Of a stretch of 64,000 nucleotides of DNA, positions 49,161-59,683 are shown piece by piece (the stretch's first letter is position 1; each line of letters opens with the position of its first letter). The stretch lies in the NCBI RefSeq assembly GCF_011075055.1, contig NC_058152.1:8804001-8868000 (forward strand). Reading direction: 5' to 3'. The stretch comes from Mangifera indica. Lineage: Eukaryota > Streptophyta > Magnoliopsida > Sapindales > Anacardiaceae. Position numbers and translations under genes: made by a program. The notes beneath the pieces were generated by a model that ran no database searches, was not told the DNA's origin, and was given only the letters and a program-made list of their open reading frames with translations.

Positions 49161-51854
49161 ATGGTAGAAGCGATGTTCATGCTTGGATTCGATGGAGAAT
49201 GACACAACGAAGAGGGTAATAACCTCAAATATATCGGTGGATTTCAGAAATTATTTTTAGCCAATAGAATAATCAATTACGAAGGATTTATGGAAGGAGT
49301 ATGTTCTTGTTTAGGTATCAATCAAAGTTTTAATGAAATTAAAATTTATATGCCAAATCTAACAAAGTTTAGCGATTCGCCTTATTTATTGAAAGATGAT
49401 TATGATATCAGAATGATGATGTAGCTATGTAAGTCTCGCAAAAAGTCTCCCTTATTTTTTGAAGTGGTTTTACAGCAAAATGAATTTCAAGATAATTATC
49501 AGCAATATTCACAACCAGATCGAGAGATTCATCAAGGGATTGAACAAAATCCATCAACCAAAGTTCATTTCATGGATAACCAGTATACACAACCAGAAAG
49601 TGTACAAAAACGTGCACTAGGAAGTAGCAGGATAAATATAAACCATGATCATGATGGTATTGAGAATGATATTGGTTGGAATCCTTTTTCTCAAGACCTG
49701 ACACACGGGGAAAGAGGCCTAAAACCAATATGGGGTACACCTGAAGGCTGTTATCAAATAGATGATTTACCCAGAAATGGTATTCACCTTCAAGAAGAAG
49801 ATGAATATAGTGGTTGTAATAATGAGGGCGATAGAGATTATAATGGTGCGAAAATGTGTAATGATGTTGTCGATGATGTAGGGGTTGGTACGTCAATGAC
49901 AGCACCTGAAAGTTTAGTTGACACTGCTCCAATACATCGTAGTTGCAATCTATTTTTTGGTAGTCCAGAACCTTACAGAGATGTTGAAAATGAAAGAATT
50001 AAAGTTCATACCGTTGCACCATCAGACGTCAAATTCAAAGTGACAGACCAGTTTGCCTCTAAACAAGTTTTAATAGATACATTAAAAAGAGATGCAATAG
50101 AAAATGGTTATCAATTCAAGGTCTCGAGCTCAAATAAGAAGAGATGGGATATAAAGTGTTTACATCAATAATGCAAATGGAAAGCGAGAGGGGTCAAGTT
50201 AAGTAATAGCAATATATTTGTGTTACATAAATTAGAAACACATACTTGTCCTCGCGATATCATAAGACCTCACCACAGACAAGCAGGTAAAAGGACACTT
50301 GGAAAAATCTTATAGACTTTATTTACTGCTGGTGACTATATGTATAGGCCGAAAGAAATTATAACAGATATGACAGATAGGTTTCAAATTGATTTATCTT
50401 ATACACAAGCTTGGCGTGCAAAGAATTGGGCGTTGAACTAGATAAGAGGTTCACCTAAAGAGTTATTTAGATTATTATCGATATTTTGTTATAACCTTCA
50501 ACAACGAAACCCTGGTACTGTTACACAAATTGAAATTGACTCGGATAATCGATTCCAATTTGTTTTCATATCTTTAAGATGCTCTATTAGAGAATTTCGT
50601 GAGTATTGTCGTCCTATTATTTGTATTGATGGGGCATTCGTGAAAGGTCGATATTGGGGTACACTTTTTATTGCTGTGGGCAAGGACGAAAATAATCAAA
50701 TTTATCCAATTGCTTTCGGAGTTAGCGGAAGAGAGGAAACAATGACTTGGACCTTGTTTCTCCGAGCGTTACATAGATGTATTGGCGATCTCTCAAATCT
50801 AGCAATCATCTTAGACAGGCACCATGCCATCACTCGTTCTGTGAGAAAAGTGTTTTCGAATGCGCATCATGGCTGGTGTAACCATTATATAAAAGGAAAT
50901 ATGCGTGCTCGGTACAAGCAAACAAAACATATAAAGGGATTATTTTGGAAAACGGCGAAGGCTTATCGAACAGAAGATTTTAAGGAGGCTTTGCATATGA
51001 TTAAAGCTAAAAACCCCACTGCAGCAGCTTATTTGGAAGGAATTGACTACGCATAGTGGGCTCGTGCTCACTTTCCCGGTATCCGATATAATTATATGAC
51101 CACAAATATTGTTGAATCATTTAATGCTTTGGCACGACATGCATGTAAATTGCTAGTGGTGATGCTCATTGAATTCCTACGTTCAACCTTACAAAAATGG
51201 TTTTATACTTGTCATAATATGACAGGTTCAAACCACCATACATTTGTTACTCTTTGCAATATGACAGGTACAAACCATCAATTCAGTATTTACTAATTTT
51301 GGTTTGGTTATAATATCTTTCAGATACTTGCACTCATCCTCTGACTCCGTGCAAATTGATGGTCAGCTAATATGATTGTCAAACCAATAACTATTGATAG
51401 ATATGAAGTGCATAGTTCCGGTAGACTTGTCGTTATAGTCAATCTTGCAAAAAAAGAATGCAGTTGTAAAAAATTTCAACTATCACAAATAGCATGCACA
51501 CATGTTATGACAATTGCCAGATTTCGAAACCTCTCAAATTGTTATCCTTAGGTAAATAAATATTATTAAACTAAATATTGGAAAGTTGTTTACCGAGAGG
51601 TTGTTAAACCTTTGGGTGATCCTTCCGAATGGGTGTAACTTGAAGATATCCGTATAGTTAATCCACCACAAATGTAATAACGATGTTTTGGTCATCCCCC
51701 AGAACATAATAGAAGACCGTCTGAAGGAGAAGAAATACGTTAAGTTGAATGTAGCAGATGTCATCAAAAAGGGCACACACGTTTAGTTTGTACAAATCCC
51801 TTAACTGAGGCTACAACATCTTCAGCAGGTATGGGTTTGTCAAGAAGAATGTAA
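49161..51854 (+). pseudogene. mudrA-type Mutator transposase of MULE C, full length with stops
   Basis: From the ATG at 49161 one frame runs to a probable intron donor at 51226 (688 codons) without a shift. Six stops interrupt it, at 49200, 49422, 50169, 50313, 50439 and 51054. The MULE catalytic Asp residues lie in CIDGAFVKG (50628-50630) and ILDRH (50814-50816). A C..H motif (HGWCNHYIKGN) and NIVESFNAL follow. A probable 98-bp intron is 51226-51323. Downstream are a SWIM zinc finger CSCKKFQLSQIACTH (51459-51503) and a zinc knuckle CSRCHQKGHTRLVC (51750-51791). The enzyme would bind the terminal repeats and cut and paste the element. The stops sit where Trp or Gln would fit, implying C-to-T decay. 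Confidence 0.88.
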
Positions 51855-52414
51855 ATTCAGATAATGTTGAATGGGTATATTGCACATATGGTATATGTTG
51901 AATGTCTTGTCTTATGAATGAGTGCAAATTATGTTTCTTCAGCACAAAATAAACCGCACCGTTTGGCTGTTGTTTTTTCCCCTTTTCATTATTCTGATCC
52001 TGGAATTAATTCATTATTTTGTCAATAAAGATTATGAATACAAATTTAGCAAATTAACAGAATCATTTAGGCAACATTATAAAAATTCATCGTCATCTTC
52101 GTCTTGCGTTATACACTATTATGTAAAACTTTCGACAGCATTTCCTCTGTAATTTCAACAAATCCTAACCTGTATATACTAAAATCAAAGAAACTGCACT
52201 CCATTATATATATATATCCGTCAACCCAAACTCTAGCCATATCAACATATCAATAAAAATATGCAATATAAAATATGATATGCAATTAATCAACCCATGC
52301 ATACGCCTAAACCCTAATACACCTTAACCAACCAATACAAAATAAATATATAAAATTTACATACTATACAAAAAAAAATAAGAATATTCATAAGTTTATA
52401 TATAATAAGAAAAA
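51855..52414. other. Spacer between the convergent genes of MULE C
   Basis: AT-rich 560-bp spacer, expected to hold the two facing 3' UTRs. No further gene was seen. Confidence 0.5.
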
Positions 52415-54926
52415 TTAGGAAAATAGTGAATTCCCGCTATGCTTCCATATCTTGGATGCAATAATGTAACACATATAGGAAGTATTTGTTGCCCTAAAAT
52501 TTAATCTCTTGCCAGTGGCGAGATACTCTAAAATATATAATGAGAATATCCCGCAATCACTGAAGGTAATGCCTTGTTGTGGTACATCCACGCATCTCGT
52601 AATGGTCAACTATTCTAACTTTGGCTCAAGACCCCGTGACTCCCAATAGTTGGTCACACTAATAATAGACAGAAGATAAGAATAACGTTTCATAACCTCT
52701 AGGAACCTCTCTGTAAAGTCAAAAAATGCCTTGGATGAGTCATACACCGTCAAAGTCCACACATTTAGGTCCAATTCACCGCATGCCCAGTGTTGAGTTT
52801 CATAATTGATTGGAATATAAACTTGTAATGCAATAAAACGAATCCCATCAGTCAAATTTTTTACAATATACTTACCAAAATAATATATAAATATCAATTT
52901 AAATGGTACAAACCCGATCAACATCAGCCCATGAGATATAACTTCTATGTAAGTCTAGATAATTTATCCTTTCGATCGGATCTAATAATAATCGTGGCCA
53001 TTGATAATTATCTAATCCATAATTTTCTCATTCTTTTATTATATGCGGTAACCACCTATCAAAAGAAGTTTCCACACAAGTTCATTTAGCTGATGGAAAC
53101 GTATGTCGTAATACCACTAGATAACTATCAATATGCTGAAAAGTAAAATATTACAACACAATTGAGCAAACATTGTAAAATAAAAATATAATGTAAAAAC
53201 AATGTAACTTTTGCCTTTAAAAATTAATATACCTGATCTAGTAGCCATTGGTTATCTTCACATAATGGTTTCCACCACTTAATTTTATCACATGATCCAT
53301 ATAAATAAATGTTGCCCAAAGCCAGTTCTGGAGGGTCCCGTACCATTGCAAATATTCATACATGTTATTTTCTGCTTCCTCCAAATAGGATGACTGATAC
53401 ACCTCTTGTGCACGACAATGTTTGAAAGGATCAATGTATGGGTTTCGAAGTGCTTTACCCTTCTTCATTATCCTTCAATGTAATGTCCTCCGAGTAATGG
53501 AACGATGCTTTAATGGAGTTTCATTCATGACATCCGTTGTTTGTTGGATAGCCGCATCAAACTGGTTAAAATACTCAAACAGTACTTCTGTTGGTTCATC
53601 CTGAAAATAGAAAACAAAACACTTGGTTAATTTTCAAAATAACATTATTCAATTATTCAAAAATATATTATGTCAGAATATAGTTTAAAGACATACCACT
53701 TCTTTTGGGCTTGTTGGGTTTGGATGGTACGTATGTTGAAGCTCTGTCAACTTGGCTTCCATAGATGTTTAACGTGCTTCAAGTAGTGTTTGCCGCTCAT
53801 CAATGTTTCCAAGTCGTTCATCAACTTTTTGCATGAACCCTTGTAAAAGCTCTTGAAGTCTATCAAATTTATCATCATCTATCCGGGTAGATTCACTCGT
53901 AGGCATGCAAGTATGTGTTTCTTCAGCCAGCTAAGGCAATGATATAATAGCACTACGCTCAGGTGATTGCATAACTGATGACACAAGACTACTAACAAAT
54001 GTACTCCGTCACCTACGAACAGAAGTATTCTAACTTATAGGTGCAGGTAAGATATCTAGAGGGGATGCTACGCTAAGTTAGATGTCTAGAGGGGATGTTA
54101 TAACAATAAGAGTAGTATCAGATTCTTCTAGATCATCAATGTAATCTATAACATCTTCGTAATACGGTGATTGTCTTTCAACTTTGGGTGCAATCATACG
54201 AGGGGTGACAACATCCTAAAGATATTCAAATTAGGTTTATTAAAAGAGGTTTAGGGTAAACTAACAATAAATAATGTTGAAAAGCATAATAACTTACTTC
54301 AGAAGAGTTCAAAATACGATTCATCTCCTCCCAGCTTGGACCTTCTAAACTTCTCCACCTCAACATTCGAGGAATTCTCTTCACCGATTTACAAATCATA
54401 AAACTTTCCAAATTATTAAGTGTCTCGTATATCCAAATCTGTCATTCAAAAATGCATATACTATAAATAAATAAAATGATCAAAAGTATATACTTATGAA
54501 ATATTAAAAAAGGGTTAATATTACCTGAAATGCTAAGGTGCATCCTCGTATCCCATAAGTTAATGTTGGGATATCTTTTGAATACAGTGGATATAATTTA
54601 GAAACTTCATTATACTGTTTTAGTAAAGCCTCACCTAAAGATTTAATGGTCATCCTCCAAACAAGAGTAGCCTAGGGATATGAGTTAAAAGTATCCCAAT
54701 CATTAACAATACGTAAAATGTGTTCCGAAACAGTTTTTCTATTGTCTGATCCTAACAATGCAAAATGAAGCAGATATAGGGCAGATATTTTAATGGCATC
54801 CTTATCATTGTTTACCCATGCTTTTTCTTTAAATACTATTGCTACATCACCATAGGTAACAACTTTTTTACCCGCAAAATACTTAGATTTCAATTGTGAT
54901 TTTTCGATAACCTTGCTCTTACCCAT
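52415..54926 (-). pseudogene. DUF1985-Ulp1-like (C48) cysteine protease gene of MULE C, near-intact
   Basis: Exons read leftward. 54525-54926 carries DUF1985 (AGKKVVTYGDVAIVF, DAIKISALYLLHFALLGSD) with one TAG at 54672-54674 where Trp is expected (YP-W). After an 86-bp intron (54439-54524), 54298-54438 carries RIPRMLRWRSLEGPSWEEMN and ends in a GTAAGT donor. A linker region (about 54210-53240) is partly broken. The protease core is 52924-52415: His at 52790-52792 (THW-type, QHWACGELDL), Asp at 52739-52741 (VYDSSK), Gln at 52574-52576 and Cys at 52553-52555 (DCGIF), all present. One TAG (52610-52612) lies between Asp and Gln. Family members cleave SUMO-like modifiers; what this does for the element is unknown. 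A possible tiny first exon (MSSESSQ) ends at a GT at 56176. Confidence 0.82.
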
Positions 54927-55374
54927 TTCCCTACTGAATTTTAATCATGTAATGAGAGTAAATTCAACAGGGCCAAATCTACAGTCCACTCCATTAAACC
55001 GAAACCATAATTCCTCTCCTACCACTCTTTTGTTGATTTGTTGGAATAACACATAATGCAATAAACTGGAGCTATGCTTCAAAGTCTCCATCTTTAAAAA
55101 TCACTCGAAACAACATGTTTTGAACAATCTTTTCTGTGCATGAGTAAGAGTATTTTTGATTACTTGGACAGTTACCATATGACCTCTAACTTTTAACTTC
55201 GTAAAAAAATAATGACAGTCGTTATACCTCCTTTCATCAGGACGTTCATGAACTCCAATTTCCTAAAAAACTAGAAAATGTTCCAAAAATCAGAAAAATG
55301 TTAACAAGATTTTATACTAGTCAAATTACAATCAATATAATCGATCAAATTGCAAACAGGTGAGAAAAAATGTG

Positions 55375-55875
55375 AAAAACGTGGGGGAAAGTGTTAAGGG
55401 GTGCGTGGAATTGCAAAAGGGTGCGAGGAAATGCAAAGGGGTGCAGGAAAATGTTAAAAGGTGCGTGGAAGTGCAAAGGGGTGCGACAAAATGTTAAGGG
55501 GTGCATGAAAGTGCAAAAGGGTGAGGCAAAATGTTAAAGGGTGTGTGGAAGTGCAAATGGGTGTGGCAAAATGTTAAAGGGTGTGTAGAAGTGCAAATGG
55601 GTGCGGCAAAATATTAAAGGGTGTGTGGAAGTGAAAACGGATGTGGGCATATGTTAAGCGGTGCGGGAAAATGTGAAAAGGGTGCGTGGAAATGCAAAAG
55701 GGTAAGACAAAGTGTTAAGGGGTGCATGGATGCGTGAAGGGTGCGTGGAACTACTAAGGGGTGCATCGATATGTTAAAGGGTGCAGGAAAGTGTGAAGGG
55801 GTGTGGGAAAATGTTAAGGGGTGCATGCAAGTGTAAGGGGTGCGTGGATATGTGAAAGGGTGCAGGAGAAGGGGA
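55375..55875. repeat. Middle minisatellite of MULE C, unit about 40 bp
   Basis: About twelve variants of AAATGTTAAGGGGTGCGTGG followed by AAGTGCAAA. It shares the GGGTGCG core with the subterminal arrays but has a different spacer. It lies upstream of the DUF1985-Ulp1 gene, so it could include promoter sequence. Confidence 0.9.
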
Positions 55876-56349
55876 GTGGTCGTGAAGGTGTTAATGGTGG
55901 TATGTATATGTGAATGTATGCGTGACTGTGTTAACAGTATGAACAAGGAAATCAACACTCCAAAATAACATCTCCTCCTCCCATAACTACGAACCAACAC
56001 AATCAATCGGCAAAATCACATATTTTAAACCAACACAGTCAAACCGGCAAAATCAATCGCATAATCAAAACTTTAATCAACCAATCAACATCCATGCATC
56101 CAACGAAATACAAAATGAAAACCTAAATCTCATCCAATGTCCCAAAGCCGAATCAATGTTAGCAATAAATATGTACCTGAGACGACTCGGACGACATTGC
56201 CTTAGTTTTCTGATGACGGTTTCTTGATAGTGAATGGTGAGTGAGTAAAATTTTTGTTTTGGTGAGACTGTCGATCTTTGTGGTTTGGCTGACGTTTTGA
56301 TTGCATGTCTGACAGTTATTAATAATTTTATCACTCAGCGTACTATGCC

Positions 56350-56660
56350 ACGTGCCTCACACCCTTGCCATACCCTTTCGGCAATTGTCGCACCCTTTTA
56401 GCAATTGCCACACCCGTTCAACAATTCTTGCACCCATTCGATAATTTTCGCACCCTTTCAACAATTGTCGCACCCTTCTACACACCTTTTCAGCAATGCT
56501 TGCCACACCTTTTCAACAATTACGTGGAAGGGTGCAGCCAGAATTGCGGGTGCGTGGAAGGTGCAACAATTGGCTAAAGGGTGCGACAATTGCTGAAAGG
56601 GTGTGACAATTGCTGAAAGGGTGTGACAATTGCTGAAAGGGTGCGGCAGTTACTTAAAGG
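56350..56660. repeat. Right subterminal array of MULE C, two opposed halves
   Basis: From about 56360 to 56520 units read GCAATTGTCGCACCCTTTC (inverse orientation). From about 56521 to 56660 they switch to CAATTGCTGAAAGGGTGTGA (forward). The two halves could pair as one large hairpin. The forward units match the left array at 48420-48850. Confidence 0.9.
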
Positions 56661-56760
56661 GTGCGGGTGCACGCGCCTGCACGTAGCACCAACGCACGCG
56701 CGCCTGTTCGCAGGCACCAGCGCATGCGCATGCGCACGCGCACCTGCACCCCCATTCTCG
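56660..56760. other. GC-rich alternating purine/pyrimidine island
   Basis: About 100 bp rich in GCGC, GCAC and GTGC steps, including GCGCATGCGCATGCGCACGC at 56720-56739. It is the most GC-rich stretch seen in the window and lies between the array and the inner edge of the right inverted repeat. Frames across it are repetitive Cys/Ala/Arg and not genes. Confidence 0.85.
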
Positions 56761-57174
56761 TACCCGCATCCGCACCCCTTTCCAAATTTTCGCACCCTTT
56801 TTCAAATTTTTGCATCTCTTAATGCACACATTCCCTTCTCGCTTTCCAAATTTCAATAACCTGTTTGAGAAGAAAACGCACTGTTTCAAGAAAAACCTAT
56901 ATATCCATTATTTTGGATATATAACAATCAATTATTTTATAAAAAATTATTTTGTTTTTCAATTTATAAATTTTATTCATGACAGATAATTTAATCTTAA
57001 TGTTTTTCGTGGAAGGTAGACAATTAATCGGCGAAATGCTATGGTAAGGTTGAGAAATTAAACGAGGGTATTTTCGGATTGAAAAATATAATTTGCTTAA
57101 AAAGGTAAAACGTCAAATTTATTGCCGAAAAAGGTTTAGACGGGAAAGCGGCTACCTATTTTAATTAATATCCC
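56745..57174. repeat. Right terminal inverted repeat of MULE C
   Basis: Inverse of the left repeat, ending CCTATTTTAATTAATATCCC, about 430 bp, with only one copy of the segment that is doubled at the left. Confidence 0.88.
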
Positions 57175-57183
57175 ATCATTCAC
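57175..57183. repeat. Right target-site duplication of MULE C (ATCATTCAC)
   Basis: Identical to 47865-47873. Removing 47874-57183 restores a continuous MULE B terminal region that aligns with MULE A at about 7690-8171. Confidence 0.95.
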
Positions 57184-57590
57184 CATATACAACTATAATA
57201 TTTACAAAATAACCGATATAATTTTTATTAATTTCTTTTTACACTAAATTATAATTTATTATATAAAACATCATATATAATTGTATTATTAATAAAATAA
57301 TAATGATTGAAATTATAACAGGTATAAATATTTCGACATCACAAACTTTTTTCTTCTTGCTCGAAATCCCGAATACGAACTTTTTTTCTTTTTTCATAAA
57401 TCTCTCTCAGATATGTTAAAAATAATGGAAGAGATATGGTTTGTATAGAAATAAAGGAAAGATAGATTTGGTATTTTCTTGGAGCATTTTTGTTTAAATC
57501 CCTTGAAATAAGGGTGTTTTGGTTTAAACCCCAAAATTAGGGGTAAATTTGTTTATTAACCTTTAAAAAAGGTAATTTAATTAATTTTCC
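57184..57590. repeat. Right terminal region of MULE B
   Basis: Matches the right end of MULE A block by block: ATAATTGTATTAT, CACAAACTTTTTTCTTCT, GGTAAATTTGTTTATTA, then GGTAATTTAATTAATTTTCC. Confidence 0.8.
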
Positions 57591-57684
57591 AAAATAGGAA
57601 ATAAAAGAAAGGTGTCATGAACCTCTAGAGCCTTTAGGTTTTCATATTAACGAAGTTGATATTTATATCCATAAAAATGTTATG

Positions 57685-58620
57685 AGGCCAAAGGACTATT
57701 TCCCACCCAAGTTTTACCTAATTTCAAAAGCACACTTATGACAAATAAAAAACTCAAATACTTAGTCATGAGTTAATTTCTATTAGAATTATAGGTTAGA
57801 GGGAAGAGTAAAATTATTATTTTATCCTTAAACCCTAAAACCTTAAAAATTTATCAAAATTTCCCCCCTTAGTTTAAAAACTAACAAATTTTCTCCAAAA
57901 CTAAGTTTTAAAAAATTCACTTTTCCCCCTAGGATTTTGATTTTTCAACAAAACCTCTCCCTCTTCAGCAACTAGCACTGTCCAACCATCTCTCTTCTTT
58001 CTTTTGACCACCCATCTTTTGTCCAATGCTCAAAAGGCACAGATCTCGACCAACATCTCCTTATCTTTTGCATGAATCATCTCCCATTCTTTCATGCGAT
58101 TCATCTCCCTGATATCATTCGAGCATTTGTCGTCGTTGTCCCCACATCTCTCATAGTCGTCCGACATCATCTCATTGTCATCGTGGTCGAATCAAGCGTC
58201 ATGGTTAAGATCAATGAATTGCACAACATCACCCAAGTGTCATCCAAATGTGATAAATGGGTGGTCGTCCGAGCATTGAATGAAAGATAGGTGGTCACCC
58301 TTCCTTCTTCTTCGGCCATCGACGAAAGATGGGTAGGGAAAGTAGACTCTAGTCACCGGAGAAAAAAACCATAAAAATATGAAATGGTGACTTTTCGAAG
58401 TTGACATATGGGGGTGAAATATTAATTTTTAAAACTTGAGAAAAAAATAGATAAAATTATATATTTTTTAATATTATTGTCAAAATGACAATTCTACCTT
58501 TGTTTCTAAGAAAAATTTTAATAGAAATTAGTCTATAAATGGATATTTAGGTTTTTGAACTATTATGAATGTACTTTTAAGATTCAGCTAAAACTTGGGT
58601 AGGAAATAGTCCTTTGGCCT
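57685..58620. mobile_element. Complete miniature element, 936 bp, target duplication ATG
   Basis: Termini AGGCCAAAGGACTATTTCCC (left) and GGAAATAGTCCTTTGGCCT (right), flanked by ATG at 57682-57684 and 58621-58623. It is noncoding; the short frame at 58072-58290 lies wholly inside. Same family as 38829-39707 and 40584-41278. Confidence 0.85.
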
Positions 58621-58865
58621 ATGTTATAATTTGCTTCTAAGATGAGTGCTTCAAGAAGAATAGAAGACTGTTTTATAAAGTAAAAAACTATATATTGGTG
58701 TAAGAGGAAAAGTTTCCATTTTTGTATTTACAATAAATGGTTTGATTGCGTTAACCTTTATTAAATAATTGGGTGTATTGTTACTTTTTGGAACCCTTGG
58801 GTGAGTTATCTTTTGTGGGAAAACATGGTTTCTAGTATTAGTTTTCTTAGACTTCGTGAAGTTTA

Positions 58866-59487
58866 TTGGACAAACTAGGCCCACCCAAAGTTTGATGCAA
58901 TGACAAATGTCACTCTCTAAGTTTCAAAAAACCAAATTCTCACTTGTTATAATCTTTCCTTAGGGAATTTTGTTTGGTTTTTAAAGAAATAATTGTTTTA
59001 TCCTTTTATTGAAATTATGAAACAACCATTAACACTTATATAAATGTCAAATTACCTATATATCTATACAAATTTAAATATTTATTACTTAAATCCTTAA
59101 AAATATGAAAGTATTTTAATTAACTTTAAAATGTTCTTTTCTTTTTTCACTTCTTTGGGGCTGTAATTGTCATTTTTGAAAATAATGAAGGATATGTTAA
59201 AATTTTAAAAACTTCAAAACAACACCTAAACTTTTTTCAAAATTCCAAAAACCCCTTGAATTTTTCATTAACACTCTTGACATGTTTAAAATTACAAATA
59301 ACTCCCAAACATATGTTATTTTTTTAAGAAAAAACAGAATAGAAAAATCTAATCAAATGATTTTCTTGTCTTTTCACTTATCACTAAACCAAGTAGCTGA
59401 TAGGTGAGAATCTGATTTTTTGAAACTTAAAAGGTAAAAATTTGTTAGTTGAAAAAAACCTTCGGTGGGAAATAGTGTTTTGTCCAA
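58866..59487. mobile_element. Miniature element, diverged member of the same family
   Basis: Termini TTGGACAAACTAGGCCCACC and GGTGGGAAATAGTGTTTTGTCCAA are inverted to each other at their outer 9-10 bases. The inner part CACCCAAAGTTTG resembles the other family members. I found no clear target duplication. Confidence 0.6.
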
Positions 59488-59683
59488 GTTTAATTTAGTT
59501 TTATGCTTGTTCATTAAATTTGTGCTAGTTTCTAAAATAAATCAGAACTGAGCCAACAGATGCCTTCATCCCAAACAGTAATTCTATAGTTTCCGTTCAT
59601 CAGATAATTGCATTGCTCCTTGTTCATGGAGACTTTACGGAAAATTTTCCTTGGTATTCATTTGAAAATACCGAAGAACCATA

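Larger units (their letters stand above)
47874..57174. mobile_element. MULE C: structurally complete 9301-bp Mutator-like element with mudrA and DUF1985-Ulp1
   Basis: It is bounded by GGGATATTAATTAAAATAGG at the left and its inverse at the right, and flanked by a perfect 9-bp duplication ATCATTCAC. Contents left to right: terminal inverted repeat, subterminal minisatellite array, mudrA on the plus strand (49161-51854), DUF1985-Ulp1 on the minus strand (54926-52415, 3' ends facing), a second array (55375-55875), a hairpin-arranged array (56350-56660), a GC-rich island, and the right inverted repeat. It is inserted in the terminal region of MULE B. Both genes carry stops, so it could move now only with transposase supplied from elsewhere. 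Confidence 0.93.
41300..57590. mobile_element. MULE B: old Mutator-like element with Ulp1 and mudrA genes, split by MULE C
   Basis: Gene order left to right is a plus-strand DUF1985-Ulp1 pseudogene, a minus-strand mudrA pseudogene, then the right terminal region, which is interrupted at 47865-47873 by MULE C and resumes at 57184. The right end GGTAATTTAATTAATTTTCC at 57571-57590 matches the end of MULE A. The left terminal repeat could not be found; the stated left border is approximate. AAAATAGAA (41292-41300) resembles AAAATAGGA (57591-57599) at 8 of 9 positions, a possible but unproven target duplication. Confidence 0.65.

Noticed and set aside
49570..49932. 120-codon minus-strand frame
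   Set aside because: Antisense shadow of the mudrA frame of MULE C.
55614..56006. 130-codon minus-strand frame rich in His/Pro/Thr
   Set aside because: Translation of the 40-bp minisatellite; periodic in step with the DNA repeat.
56574..56889. Overlapping plus and minus frames with Cys/Ala/Arg runs
   Set aside because: They cover the GC-rich island and arrays; composition follows the dinucleotide alternation.
58072..58290. 72-codon plus-strand frame
   Set aside because: Lies wholly inside the noncoding miniature element 57685-58620.
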